64,000 nt of DNA. Origin: Planktomarina temperata RCA23. GTDB lineage: Bacteria; Pseudomonadota; Alphaproteobacteria; Rhodobacterales; Rhodobacteraceae. The translations under genes and the position numbers were made by a program. The stretch's first letter is position 1, and each line of letters starts with the position of its first letter. Of this stretch, positions 7,140 to 16,367 are shown in pieces. The notes beneath the pieces were generated by a model that did no database searches, was not told the DNA's origin, and saw only the letters and a program-made list of their open reading frames with translations. The DNA lies in assembly GCF_000738435.1 (NCBI RefSeq), contig NZ_CP003984.1:62001-126000 (forward strand), read 5' to 3'.

Positions 7140-9587
7140 ATGAGTGATTTTCCAACCACGGCAAGGGTTGTCATTATCGGAGGCGGCGTTGTTGGCGTGT
7201 CGACCCTGTATCATTTGGCCAAAGCCGGGTGGACCGATTGTGTCTTGCTCGAGAAAAATGAGCTGACCGCCGGTTCAACCTGGCATGCGGCGGGCAATTG
7301 CCCGTCCTTCTCAACCAGCTGGGCGATTATGAATATGCAGCGCTATTCGCTGGGCCTCTATGCCGGTTTGGCTGAGGAGGTGGATTATCCGATGAATTAT
7401 CATGTGACGGGCTCTATTCGCCTGGCTCATGACAAAAACCGGATGCTGGAGTTTGAGCGTGCGCGCACGATGGGCCGCTATCAGGGCTTGGGCATTGAGA
7501 TGATGTCCGTGTCAGATATGAAAGATGCCTATCCCTTCTTGGAAACGCATGATCTGGCTGGCGGGCTTTGGGATCCCGATGACGGGGATATTGACCCAGC
7601 CCAGCTCACCCAAGCCCTAGCCAAAGGTGCCCGGGATATGGGTGCCAGTGTTCAGCGGTTTTGCCCGGCGACAGGGGTCACGCAGGTGGGAGATGAATGG
7701 ATTGTCCACACAGACAAAGGCGATATCCGCTGCGAGAAAGTGGTCAATTGCGCCGGTTATTATGCTCAACGCGTAGGGGAATGGTTCAAACCCTATGGTG
7801 GTCGTACTGTGCCTATGACGGTGATGAGTCATCAATATTTTCTGACCGAAGAAATTCCTGAATTGAAGGAATGGACAGAGGCCAATGGGCGCAAAGTGCC
7901 GCTCTTACGGGATGTGGATTCCTCCTATTACCTGCGGCAGGATAAACACGGGTTGAACCTTGGCCCCTATGAGCGCAATTGCAAAGCCCATTGGGTGACG
8001 CCCGAAGATCCTATGCCTGAGGATTTCAGCTTCCAGCTCTATCCTGACGATCTCGAGCGTTTGGAGTGGTATATTGAAGACGCCATGGCGCGGGTTCCGA
8101 TTTTGGGATCTCAAGGCGTGGGCCGGGTGATCAACGGCCCTATCCCCTATGCGCCTGACGGGCTTCCGCTGATCGGTCCCATGCCAGGTGTGAAGAACGC
8201 CTATGAAGGTTGCGTCTTCACATTTGGCATCACCCAAGGGGGTGGAGCCGGCAAGGTCTTGGCGGAATGGATCACGGAAGGGGAAACAGAATGGGACATG
8301 TGGGCGGTCGATTCGCGCCGCTATACGGATTACACGGATCAAGACTATTGTGACCGCAAAGCCATGGAAGTTTATGGTCACGAATATGCCATGCATTTCC
8401 CGCATCACGAATGGCCCGCCGGGCGGGACAAAAAACTCTCGCCGGTGCATGACAAGGTGATTGCCGCGGGCGGCATGATGGGGGCTTATAATGGTTGGGA
8501 ACGCGCCAATTGGTTTGCTCAGCCCGGAGATGACACCTCCCATGAGGCCACTCAGACTTGGGAAAGACAGGGCCCATGGGCCCAGCGGATCCGCGAAGAG
8601 GCCGAGGCCGTGCGCGATCATTGCGGTGTCTTGGATTTGCCCGGCTTCAGCCGTTTTAATCTGACAGGCGACGGCGCTGCAGAATTCTTGCGCGGTAAAA
8701 TTACCGGCGGATTGCCGAAGATTGGCCGCATGAATCTGGCCTATTTTGCAGATAATCGGGGCCGAATTTTGACGGAGATGTCGGTTGTGCGCCATGCGGA
8801 GGAGCATTTCACATTGATCACAGCCGCCAGTGCGCAATGGCATGATTACGATGTCCTCAATTCGGATCTGCCTGGTGGTGTGGAGCTGGTGGACCATACG
8901 AAAGACTTTTCAACTTTGATTGTCACGGGTCCCAAAGCCCGCGATGTTATGATCCAAATGGGGACGGATGCGGATCTGTCTTTGGGGTGGTTGACCCATC
9001 AAACGGCACAGGTGGCCGGGCAAGAGTGCGCGCTTCTGCGGGTGTCTTTTGCCGGTGAGCTTGGCTGGGAAATTCATGCAAAAAATGCCAATATGCCAGC
9101 ATTGTATGATGCAGTCATTGCAGCTGGGGCCAAACCCTTTGGCATGTATGCACTCAATAGCCTGCGGATCGAAAAAGGATACCGCGCGTGGAAAGGCGAT
9201 CTGTCCACCGATTACAGTCTTTTGGAAGCGGGGCTTGAGAGGTTTGTTAAATTGGACAAGCCCCAAGATTTCCCTGGCAAAGCCGCCTTGCAGAACGAAA
9301 AACAACAGGGTCGCAAAAAGGCTTTTGCCAGCCTGATTGTGGAGGCGGGTGCCTATGATGCGCCCTATATGTCAACGATTTGGCATGATGGTGTGGTGGT
9401 GGGGGAAACCACCTCGGGTGACTTTGGGTACCGTGTTGGTAAGTCCATCGCCTTGGCCATGTTGCGCCCCGATTTGGCCATGCCAGGAACAGAGGTTGAA
9501 GTTGAAATTTTTGGGCAACGCTGCAAGGCCGTGGTGCAGGATGATCAACCGCTTTGGGATCCAAAAAATGAGCGCTTGCGCAGCTGA
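7140..9587 (+). CDS. Dimethylglycine/sarcosine dehydrogenase-like flavoprotein 1 (FAD + GcvT domains)
   Basis: An 815-residue two-part enzyme. The N-terminal half is a DAO-type flavin oxidoreductase with dinucleotide motif VVIIGGGVVGVSTLYHLA and STWHAAG, where His49 corresponds to the residue that binds FAD covalently in dimethylglycine dehydrogenase. The C-terminal half (from about residue 490) is a GcvT-like folate domain with RFNLTGDGAAEFL, GELGWEIH and SLRIEKGYRAW. Family members demethylate N-methyl compounds and pass the carbon to tetrahydrofolate. After the His motif it reads NCPSFSTSW, unlike the classic GLIAQLRAT of its paralogue here, so its substrate may differ. It starts at ATG 7140, 11 bp after the LysE gene. 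Confidence 0.85.
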   Translation: MSDFPTTARVVIIGGGVVGVSTLYHLAKAGWTDCVLLEKNELTAGSTWHAAGNCPSFSTSWAIMNMQRYSLGLYAGLAEEVDYPMNYHVTGSIRLAHDKNRMLEFERARTMGRYQGLGIEMMSVSDMKDAYPFLETHDLAGGLWDPDDGDIDPAQLTQALAKGARDMGASVQRFCPATGVTQVGDEWIVHTDKGDIRCEKVVNCAGYYAQRVGEWFKPYGGRTVPMTVMSHQYFLTEEIPELKEWTEANGRKVPLLRDVDSSYYLRQDKHGLNLGPYERNCKAHWVTPEDPMPEDFSFQLYPDDLERLEWYIEDAMARVPILGSQGVGRVINGPIPYAPDGLPLIGPMPGVKNAYEGCVFTFGITQGGGAGKVLAEWITEGETEWDMWAVDSRRYTDYTDQDYCDRKAMEVYGHEYAMHFPHHEWPAGRDKKLSPVHDKVIAAGGMMGAYNGWERANWFAQPGDDTSHEATQTWERQGPWAQRIREEAEAVRDHCGVLDLPGFSRFNLTGDGAAEFLRGKITGGLPKIGRMNLAYFADNRGRILTEMSVVRHAEEHFTLITAASAQWHDYDVLNSDLPGGVELVDHTKDFSTLIVTGPKARDVMIQMGTDADLSLGWLTHQTAQVAGQECALLRVSFAGELGWEIHAKNANMPALYDAVIAAGAKPFGMYALNSLRIEKGYRAWKGDLSTDYSLLEAGLERFVKLDKPQDFPGKAALQNEKQQGRKKAFASLIVEAGAYDAPYMSTIWHDGVVVGETTSGDFGYRVGKSIALAMLRPDLAMPGTEVEVEIFGQRCKAVVQDDQPLWDPKNERLRS

Positions 9588-9602
9588 TAAGGAGCGAATG
9601 TG

Positions 9603-10469
9603 ATGATAATTCTCGATGGTGGTATGGGCCAAGAATTGGTCAAACGTGCCGGAAAGGCCACGGATTTGTGGTCAATGCAGGCCTTGCTCGACAGCCCGGA
9701 AATGGTGCGTGCTGTGCATGACGAATATTTTTCTGCCGGTGCGCAGATTGCCACCACCAATACCTATTCGGTTCTGCCAGACCGGCTGGAGAGCAAAGGC
9801 TTGGCCGATAAACTCCGCCCGATGACGGTCTTGGCCTGCGAAATGGCTGTGGCCGCTCGGGATGCCCATGGATCCGGGCAGGTTGCCGGTTCATTGGGTC
9901 CGATTGGCTTCTCCTATCAACCAGACAAGGCACCACCGGCCGAGCAGGCTGCCGAAATCTATGCAGACATTGCGCGACTTCATGCGGATTATGTAGATTT
10001 CCATCTTCTGGAAACCATGGCCTCGGTAGATCAAGCGCGCGGGGGCTTGATGGGCGCCGGGGTGACGGGCAAACCGATCTATGTCTCCCTCTCTGTGGAT
10101 GACAGCGATGGCACCAAGCTGCGGTCAGGGGAGCCTTTGGCTGATGCGATTGCGATGCTCAGGGCGTTTAACCCAGCCGCGGTGTTGATCAATTGCTCCT
10201 TGCCTGAAGCGGTCTCGCAGGGCTTGCCGATCTTGACCGGCCACGGGTTTACCCTGGGCGCCTATGCCAATGGATTCACAGGCATTCATGAGGAGTTTAA
10301 TTCGATCCATGCGACGGTGGATCTGCTGAAATCTCGAACAGATTTGGGTCCGGCGGAATATCTCGCCTTTGCCCAGGAGTGGGCCAAAATCGGGGCGGAA
10401 ATTATTGGCGGTTGCTGTGAGGTGGGACCGGCACATATCGCTCTTTTGGCACAGGAACTGGGAGATTAA
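9603..10469 (+). CDS. Homocysteine S-methyltransferase family protein (BHMT/MmuM-like)
   Basis: A 288-residue single-domain zinc methyltransferase. It opens with ILDGGMGQEL and carries the three zinc cysteines: one in LINCSLPEA and the pair in GGCCEVGPAH. The family moves a methyl group from betaine, S-methylmethionine or a related donor to homocysteine. ATG 9603 is preferred over GTG 9600 because AAGGAG (9589-9594) is then eight bases away. Its place between two demethylating flavoproteins suggests it performs the first demethylation of a betaine-like substrate, leaving secondary amines for them; this is inference. Confidence 0.85.
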   Translation: MIILDGGMGQELVKRAGKATDLWSMQALLDSPEMVRAVHDEYFSAGAQIATTNTYSVLPDRLESKGLADKLRPMTVLACEMAVAARDAHGSGQVAGSLGPIGFSYQPDKAPPAEQAAEIYADIARLHADYVDFHLLETMASVDQARGGLMGAGVTGKPIYVSLSVDDSDGTKLRSGEPLADAIAMLRAFNPAAVLINCSLPEAVSQGLPILTGHGFTLGAYANGFTGIHEEFNSIHATVDLLKSRTDLGPAEYLAFAQEWAKIGAEIIGGCCEVGPAHIALLAQELGD

Positions 10470-10473
10470 TTCG

Positions 10474-10929
10474 ATGCTTAATGCTGCCGCAGTGGCCTGT
10501 ATTGAACAGGTGCGATTGGGGTTTGTGGCCTCTGTGACATCGGGAGGGCGGCCCTCTGTGTCACCGAAAGGAACCTTTGTGGTTTTGGATGAGCGCAAGA
10601 TTGCTTTTGCCGAAATTCGCTCGCCCGGCACCATCAGCAACATTGGTCACAGCCCCGAGGTGGAGGTCAATTTTGTTGATAGTTTTCGCCGCAAGGGCTG
10701 GCGGATGCGCGGGGTCACGCAAATATTGCGCCGTGGCAGTGCGGATTTTGAGGAGATCTTTCCCAAGTGGGACGCGCTCTGGGCAGACCTATCCGCGCGC
10801 ATACGGGCCATTGTTGTGATCAAAGTGAGCGAGGTCAAACCGCTCTCCACCCCGCCCTATGATGATGGGGTGACGGAGGCGGAAATGATTGCTCTTTACA
10901 AAGAAAAATACGCGAAGATGTATCCCTAG
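10474..10929 (+). CDS. Pyridoxamine 5'-phosphate oxidase-family FMN-binding protein
   Basis: The 151-residue product has the split-barrel flavin fold of the PNPOx superfamily: FVASVTSGGRPSVSPKGTFVVLD near the start, then ISNIGHSPEVEVNFVD and WRMRGVTQ. Small proteins of this type bind FMN or heme and many have unknown substrates. It is too short for PdxH itself and lacks its C-terminal motif. It follows the methyltransferase gene by four bases, so it belongs to the operon. A role in reducing or oxidising an operon intermediate is possible but not shown. Confidence 0.75.
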   Translation: MLNAAAVACIEQVRLGFVASVTSGGRPSVSPKGTFVVLDERKIAFAEIRSPGTISNIGHSPEVEVNFVDSFRRKGWRMRGVTQILRRGSADFEEIFPKWDALWADLSARIRAIVVIKVSEVKPLSTPPYDDGVTEAEMIALYKEKYAKMYP

Positions 10930-10971
10930 GGATCATCTTGCACATCAATTTAAATTCCATAGGAGATGGAA

Positions 10972-13419
10972 ATGGCTGAGGTTCCTACAAAAGCGCGTGC
11001 GGTCATTATTGGCGGCGGGGTTATTGGCTGCTCATTGGCGTATCATTTGGCAAAATTGGGCTGGAGTGACGTTGTATTGCTAGAACGCAAACAATTGACC
11101 TCAGGCACCACATGGCACGCAGCGGGCTTGATTGCGCAACTTCGGGCGACGGCCAATATGACGAAATTGGCGAAATACAGCCAAGAACTTTATGGCAATT
11201 TGGAAGCGGAAACCGGCGTTGCCACTGGGTTCAAACGCTGCGGTTCGATTACTGTGGCTTTGACCGAAGAGCGCCGGGAGGAAATTTATCGTCAAGCGGC
11301 TATGGCACGGGCCTTTGGGGTGGATGTCGAAGAAATCACCCCCGCGGAGGTTAAAGCAAAATACGAGCATCTCAATATTGATGGGGTGACCGGTGGAGTT
11401 TGGTTGCCTCTGGATGGCCAAGGCGATCCGGCCAATATCGCGCTGGCTCTGGCCAAGGGCGCGCGTCAGATGGGTGCGCAGGTGTTTGAGCAAACCAAAG
11501 CCATGGGTGTAACACGCGCGGGTCGCCGGATCACAGCGGTGCAGTGGCAGAATGGGCAGGGCGAAAGCGGCTCCATCGCATGCGAGAATGTGATCAACTG
11601 TGGTGGCATGTGGGGCCATGAGGTTGGGCGGATGCTGGGCATTAATGTTCCGCTCCAGGCCTGCGAGCATTTTTATATCGTCAGTGAGGCGATTGAGGGG
11701 CTGAGCCAAATGCCGGTGCTGCGCGTGCCCGATGAATGTGCGTATTATAAAGAGGATGCGGGCAAAATGCTCCTTGGGGCTTTTGAGCCGGTTTCAAAGC
11801 CTTGGGCCATGGAGGGCATTCCGGCTGATTTTGAATTTGATCAATTGCCGGAGGATTTCGACCATTTTGAGCCCATTTTGGAAAAGGCTGTCTCTCGCAT
11901 GCCGATGTTGGGTTCGGCGGGGATCCATACGTTTTTCAACGGACCAGAGAGCTTTACCCCCGATGATGCCTATCACCTCGGATTGGCGCCGGAGATGGAC
12001 AATGTTTGGGTGGCGGCCGGGTTCAACTCTGTTGGCATTCAATCTGCGGGTGGCGCGGGGCAGGCTCTGGCGCAATGGATGGAAGATGGTCAAAAACCTT
12101 TTGATCTTGGGGATGTAGACATTGGCCGGATGCAACCGTTTCAGGGAAACAAACATTATTTGTTTGAACGCTCAAAGGAAACGCTTGGCCTGCTTTACGC
12201 CGATCACTTCCCCTATCTGCAAAAAAAGACAGCCCGTGGTGTGCGGCGCACGCCGTTTCATCATCATCTCAAGGAAAATGGCGCGGTCTTTGGCGAATTG
12301 GCCGGGTGGGAGAGGGCCAATTGGTTTGCCAATCCCGGACAAGATCCAAGCTATGCCTATAGCTGGAAGCGGCAAACTTTCTTTGACAATGTGGCTGCAG
12401 AACACAAGGCGGTGCGCAGCAACCTTGGGCTTTATGATATGTCCTCTTTCGGCAAAATTCGGGTGGAAGGGCCGGATGCCTGTGCGTTCATGAACTACAT
12501 CGGTGGCGGTCAATATGATGTGCCCTTGGGTAAGATCGTCTACACGCAATTTCTAAATGACCGGGCTGGGATCGAGGCTGACGTCACCGTTACCCGGTTG
12601 TCTGAAACTTGTTATCTGGTGGTCACCCCTGCCGCGACCCGTCTGGCGGATCAAACCTGGATGATGCGCCACAAAGGGGCGTTCAATGTTGTGATAACGG
12701 ATGTCACCGCAGGGGAAGCTGTCTTGGCCGTTATGGGGCCAAATGCCCGCAAACTTTTAGAGCGGGTTTCTCCCAATGATTTCAGCAATGCCCACAATCC
12801 CTTTGGGACGGCGCAAGAGATTGAGCTGGGCATGGGGCTGGCGCGGGCGCATCGGGTCACCTATGTGGGCGAGCTGGGCTGGGAGGTTTACGTCAGCGCC
12901 GATATGGCGGGCCATGCCTTTGAAACGATCTGGCAGGCGGGACAACAGATGGAGGCTAAACTCTGCGGCATGCATATGATGGACAGCTGCCGTATCGAAA
13001 AAGGTTTCCGACATTTTGGCCATGACATCACCTGCGAGGACCATGTTCTGGAGGCGGGATTGGGCTTTGCGGTGAAGACAGATAAAGCTGAGTTCATCGG
13101 CCGCGATGCGGTGTTGCGCAAGAAGGACGCGGGGCTTGATGCGCGCATGGTACAGTTCAAACTGACCGATCCAGAGCCGCTTTTGTACCACAATGAACCG
13201 GTCCTGCGGGATGGTGAGATTGTCGGTTACCTATCGTCTGGCAATTATGGCCATCATCTTGGTGGCGCGATTGGCTTGGGATATGTGCCCTGCGCGGGTG
13301 AGAGCGCGGCAGAGGTTCTGGCTTCCTCCTATGAAATCGACGTCGCTGGAACGCGGGTTGTGGCGGAAGCGTCGCTCAAGCCGCTTTACGATCCGACAGG
13401 CGCGCGCGCCAAAGCTTAG
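10972..13419 (+). CDS. Dimethylglycine/sarcosine dehydrogenase-like flavoprotein 2 (FAD + GcvT domains)
   Basis: The second 815-residue DAO-GcvT fusion, the same length as the first. VIIGGGVIGCSLAYHLAK is the FAD motif, and TSGTTWHAAGLIAQLRAT is the textbook covalent-FAD segment of dimethylglycine and sarcosine dehydrogenases (His49). The GcvT half carries LYDMSSFGKIRVEGPDA, GELGWEVY and SCRIEKGFRHFG. It should oxidise an N-methyl group to 5,10-methylene-tetrahydrofolate, probably donating electrons to ETF. ATG 10972 is preferred to ATG 10966 because AGGAG ends at 10965, directly against the earlier codon. A terminator follows nine bases after the stop. Confidence 0.9.
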   Translation: MAEVPTKARAVIIGGGVIGCSLAYHLAKLGWSDVVLLERKQLTSGTTWHAAGLIAQLRATANMTKLAKYSQELYGNLEAETGVATGFKRCGSITVALTEERREEIYRQAAMARAFGVDVEEITPAEVKAKYEHLNIDGVTGGVWLPLDGQGDPANIALALAKGARQMGAQVFEQTKAMGVTRAGRRITAVQWQNGQGESGSIACENVINCGGMWGHEVGRMLGINVPLQACEHFYIVSEAIEGLSQMPVLRVPDECAYYKEDAGKMLLGAFEPVSKPWAMEGIPADFEFDQLPEDFDHFEPILEKAVSRMPMLGSAGIHTFFNGPESFTPDDAYHLGLAPEMDNVWVAAGFNSVGIQSAGGAGQALAQWMEDGQKPFDLGDVDIGRMQPFQGNKHYLFERSKETLGLLYADHFPYLQKKTARGVRRTPFHHHLKENGAVFGELAGWERANWFANPGQDPSYAYSWKRQTFFDNVAAEHKAVRSNLGLYDMSSFGKIRVEGPDACAFMNYIGGGQYDVPLGKIVYTQFLNDRAGIEADVTVTRLSETCYLVVTPAATRLADQTWMMRHKGAFNVVITDVTAGEAVLAVMGPNARKLLERVSPNDFSNAHNPFGTAQEIELGMGLARAHRVTYVGELGWEVYVSADMAGHAFETIWQAGQQMEAKLCGMHMMDSCRIEKGFRHFGHDITCEDHVLEAGLGFAVKTDKAEFIGRDAVLRKKDAGLDARMVQFKLTDPEPLLYHNEPVLRDGEIVGYLSSGNYGHHLGGAIGLGYVPCAGESAAEVLASSYEIDVAGTRVVAEASLKPLYDPTGARAKA

Positions 13420-13427
13420 GGCATCTA

Positions 13428-13452
13428 GGAAGGCGCCTTCGGGCGCCTTTCC
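13428..13452 (+). terminator. Rho-independent terminator of the amine operon
   Basis: AAGGCGCC, loop TTCG, GGCGCCTT forms a perfect 8-bp GC-rich stem with a stable tetraloop, and two more G-C pairs follow after a bulged T. It lies nine bases after the second DMGDH-like gene and marks the end of the 5302-13419 transcript. Confidence 0.85.
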
Positions 13453-13595
13453 ACATTAACCATAAAGTAACTTTTCCGGCTCATTTCCATTGAGTTTCGT
13501 TGATCGCATTTCGCCATCAAGTTAATATCGGGTTGACAAATTCCCCTGCACCTCGATTGGCCCAAAACATAAGCCATTGAGTAATATTAATTTTA

Positions 13596-14150
13596 ATGGA
13601 TGCCATGCAACATTTTAACCGAATTTCAGCGGTGATCTGCCTTTTATTGTCCTGCGCGCCGCGCGCCTATGCCCAGGACAATCGGCACGGTGAAACCATG
13701 GGTGCTGCAGTCGCAAAGACCAAGCTTGCCGGGGTGTATCAACATGGTCACAGCGGCTTGCAAGACCCTGCAAAGGCACTTGCGGGGTTTCATAGGGCTG
13801 CGTCTCAAGGGGACGTTGAGGCGCAATACAATCTGGCCAAAATGTACGAGGACCAAGACAGCGTATTATTCGACTATAGCAAGGCCCATAGTTGGTACCG
13901 ATTGGCCGCCACCAATGGGCACCGCGGTGCGCAAAGCCGCTTGGGACTCTTGTTCGAATTTGGAAAGGGCGTGGCGCAAAGCAGGGTGCAGGCGCATATG
14001 TGGTACAGCATTGCCTTTTCAAACGGAAATAAAGCCGCCGCATTTTGGCGAGATTCTCTGGCAGGTGATCTTGAGCCCTACGAAATTTTGACTGCGCAAA
14101 TCTTAGTGCAGGAATGCCTTAGCAGTCGATATCGCAATTGTGGCGGTTGA
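13596..14150 (+). CDS. Exported Sel1-repeat protein
   Basis: A 184-residue protein with a signal peptide (AVICLLLSCAPRAYAQ, cleavage near residue 26) and at least two Sel1-like repeats: GDVEAQYNLAKMYEDQ, then GHRGAQSRLGLLFEFGKGVAQSRVQAHMWY. Sel1 repeats make alpha-solenoids that bind other proteins; no enzyme function is expected. Upstream (13453-13595) is AT-rich and could hold its promoter. It is convergent with the agmatine deiminase gene. The related exported Sel1-like protein at 24803 lies in the mobile region, and the two are not closely similar. Confidence 0.75.
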   Translation: MDAMQHFNRISAVICLLLSCAPRAYAQDNRHGETMGAAVAKTKLAGVYQHGHSGLQDPAKALAGFHRAASQGDVEAQYNLAKMYEDQDSVLFDYSKAHSWYRLAATNGHRGAQSRLGLLFEFGKGVAQSRVQAHMWYSIAFSNGNKAAAFWRDSLAGDLEPYEILTAQILVQECLSSRYRNCGG

Positions 14151-14201
14151 GGTGGTGGTCAAGTCACCCTCCACATGCGGGCCGTGGCGCCGTCGGTTTT
14201 G

Positions 14202-15278
14202 TCAACTTGGGATCTGCTGGGTGGCGCAATGGATGCCTCCGCCAATTTCCCCCAAAGGATCTGTATTGAGCGTGACAATTTCGCGGTTGGGATAATGGCG
14301 TTGCAAGGCCAGCTGGGCAATGCGGTCGGTCGTGGCATCGCCAAATTGTGGGGCAATCACCGCACCGTTGCAGACATAAAAATTGACATAGGAGGCTACA
14401 AAATCAAGCTTAAGACGTTTGCGGTGATGGCTGAGCTCTGGAATCACATCAACTGCAAGGCCGGCACTGACCAGCGTGTCATATGTTTCCTGAGCCTCCC
14501 TATGGAACGGATCATTGGGATCGGGAGTGGGCGGTAGATTGAGCAATACCCGGCTCGGACCGGTGAACCGTGCCAGACTGTCGATATGATAATCAGTGAT
14601 ATCTTGCCCCTTAACGCCTTTTGACCATATCAAACGCTCTGCCCCAAAGGCCGCTTTCAAGCGGGATGCGATTTGATCAGGACTGAGACCTGGATTGCGA
14701 TTGTCGATGACCCAGCTGCTTTCATGGGCGATCAACGTGCCGTCGCCATCCTGCTCTACGCCGCCGGCCTCACCGACAAGGCCGCTGTCATGGACTGCAA
14801 AGCCCAGTGCTTGCGCCGTAGCCTGCGCCACTTCTTTGTCATAGCGATGGTACTGTTTGCGGCCCCAGCCATTGAATTGAATGTGGCTGAGCACGCGCTC
14901 ACCGGCTGTGTTGCGGGCAATCAGAGGGCCAGCGTCGCGGGCCCGGAGATCTTCGGTTGGGATATCCCAGAGTGTGACGCCGGCGCTCAAACGCGGACGG
15001 ATCGTGCTGTGCAGCGCTGCGTCCGCGCAGAGAATCACGGGTTCGAAGAGGGCAATGCTATTGGCGATTTCTGTGATGCAGCGCTGCAGCAAACTGCGAA
15101 AGGCCCGGTTAGGATAGATCTGACGACTGGCTGGCCACATCATCACGGTGGCATCGTGTGGGGTGTCTTCGGCCGGCACGATGAACCCAGGCGGCACCCC
15201 CGCCACCTCCGTATGTGCAGGCAGAGCTGGGGCGGCGCATACGGCCAAGGACTGAGCAAGGAAGCGGCGGCGACGCAT
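14202..15278 (-). CDS. aguA: Agmatine deiminase / peptidyl-arginine-deiminase family protein, Tat-exported
   Basis: A 358-residue pentein-fold guanidine hydrolase. Family blocks include DLRARDAGPL, HIQFNGWG, IDNRNPGLS, DYHIDSLARF and the catalytic Cys in GGGIHCATQQ close to the C-terminus. Agmatine deiminase turns agmatine into N-carbamoylputrescine and ammonia. Starting at ATG 15278 puts the sequence MRRRRFLAQS at the N-terminus, a twin-arginine signal followed by a hydrophobic stretch ending ALPA, so export to the periplasm is likely. A longer in-frame start exists at 15428 but would bury this signal. The substrate (agmatine or a related guanidine) is inferred from family only. Confidence 0.8.
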   Translation of the reverse strand: MRRRRFLAQSLAVCAAPALPAHTEVAGVPPGFIVPAEDTPHDATVMMWPASRQIYPNRAFRSLLQRCITEIANSIALFEPVILCADAALHSTIRPRLSAGVTLWDIPTEDLRARDAGPLIARNTAGERVLSHIQFNGWGRKQYHRYDKEVAQATAQALGFAVHDSGLVGEAGGVEQDGDGTLIAHESSWVIDNRNPGLSPDQIASRLKAAFGAERLIWSKGVKGQDITDYHIDSLARFTGPSRVLLNLPPTPDPNDPFHREAQETYDTLVSAGLAVDVIPELSHHRKRLKLDFVASYVNFYVCNGAVIAPQFGDATTDRIAQLALQRHYPNREIVTLNTDPLGEIGGGIHCATQQIPS

Positions 15279-15449
15279 GGCGGCTCCGTTGGTTTGCTGG
15301 CGGTCAAGGGGCACCGGAAGCGCCATGCCGCGTTGATTTGAAATGATTTTATGAGATTTACTGTCCATTTTCAAGAGGCGATACCCGCCCAGGTATGGCG
15401 TAAGAATCGCAAGGATCCTTACGCACATTCCTTGCGGTCAACTCATGTC

Positions 15450-16340
15450 CTACTTTTCGACATCCTGAACTTGCTCTTGGATTTCCAAATATGCAGAAAA
15501 TAAATCGGATTCACTCACAACACCGATCATTTTTCTACTCGGTTCCTCAATCACCGGGATCGTTTCGCCAACAAAACCTGACGCCACTTCTATGGCTTCG
15601 AGCATGTTTTGATCTGATTTTAAACGCAATGGCCTGCGGTCCATGATCTCCCGCACCGCCTGATCTTTATCAGCCTTGATCAGGTGAATAATCGACAACT
15701 TACCTTCCAAGTTACCCTCTTGAGACAGGCAATATGCCTCGGTTTTCCCTGCTTGGCTGAGGTGTTTTAACACGGTGGCAACCGTCGAATTTGAAGGCGT
15801 GGATACAAAATCATTATGAGCGCGCTCAATCACGCGCGCTTGAGATAAGCTAAACTTGCCACGGCCAAATCTTAGATCAATTCCCCTATCCAAAAGCTGG
15901 CGATCAAAAAATGAATTTCCGAATAAATTGGAAGAAATAACTTGGCTCACGATCACCGCAAGCAATGTAATGAGCGTGAACTCATAGGAAAGCGTGAGTT
16001 CTAAAACGATAAATATCGTCGCCAATGGCGCGCCAACGACGCAGGCCGCAACAGACGCCATACCCGCTAAAGCCAAAGCCATGCCCAAACCCGGCAAACC
16101 GATAAGGGCGAAACATTTGGCCAATACGGCGCCGATTGCTGCACCAATTAAGAGCGAGGGCAAAAACACGCCGCCGAAGAAACCAAAGCCAAGACACAGG
16201 CTCGTTATTAAGATTTTGACCAGCAACAGGGTTAATACAAAAACCAAACTTCCCTGGGTATTTAATATCGAGGCCAAGACCTCGGTGCCAAGTCCCAGGG
16301 CCTCAGGTATGAAAAGGCTAACCGTAATCACCGCCAGCAC
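15450..16340 (-). pseudogene. CLC chloride channel, C-terminal part with CBS domains
   Basis: This open frame continues the CLC protein of 16368-17210 in the same frame after a TGA. Reading through, the join is RLN-stop-PVYQTIFIAVLAVITVSLF, a normal CLC sequence. The part contains the ion-filter motif GFFGGVFLPSLLIGAAIGA, several membrane helices, and two C-terminal CBS domains (about residues 165-290). It has an in-frame GTG at 16340, but a channel cannot be built from this half alone. The simplest reading is one gene (15450-17210) broken by a single nonsense change such as TGG to TGA. Confidence 0.8.
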
Positions 16341-16367
16341 GGCGATAAAAATAGTCTGATAAACAGG

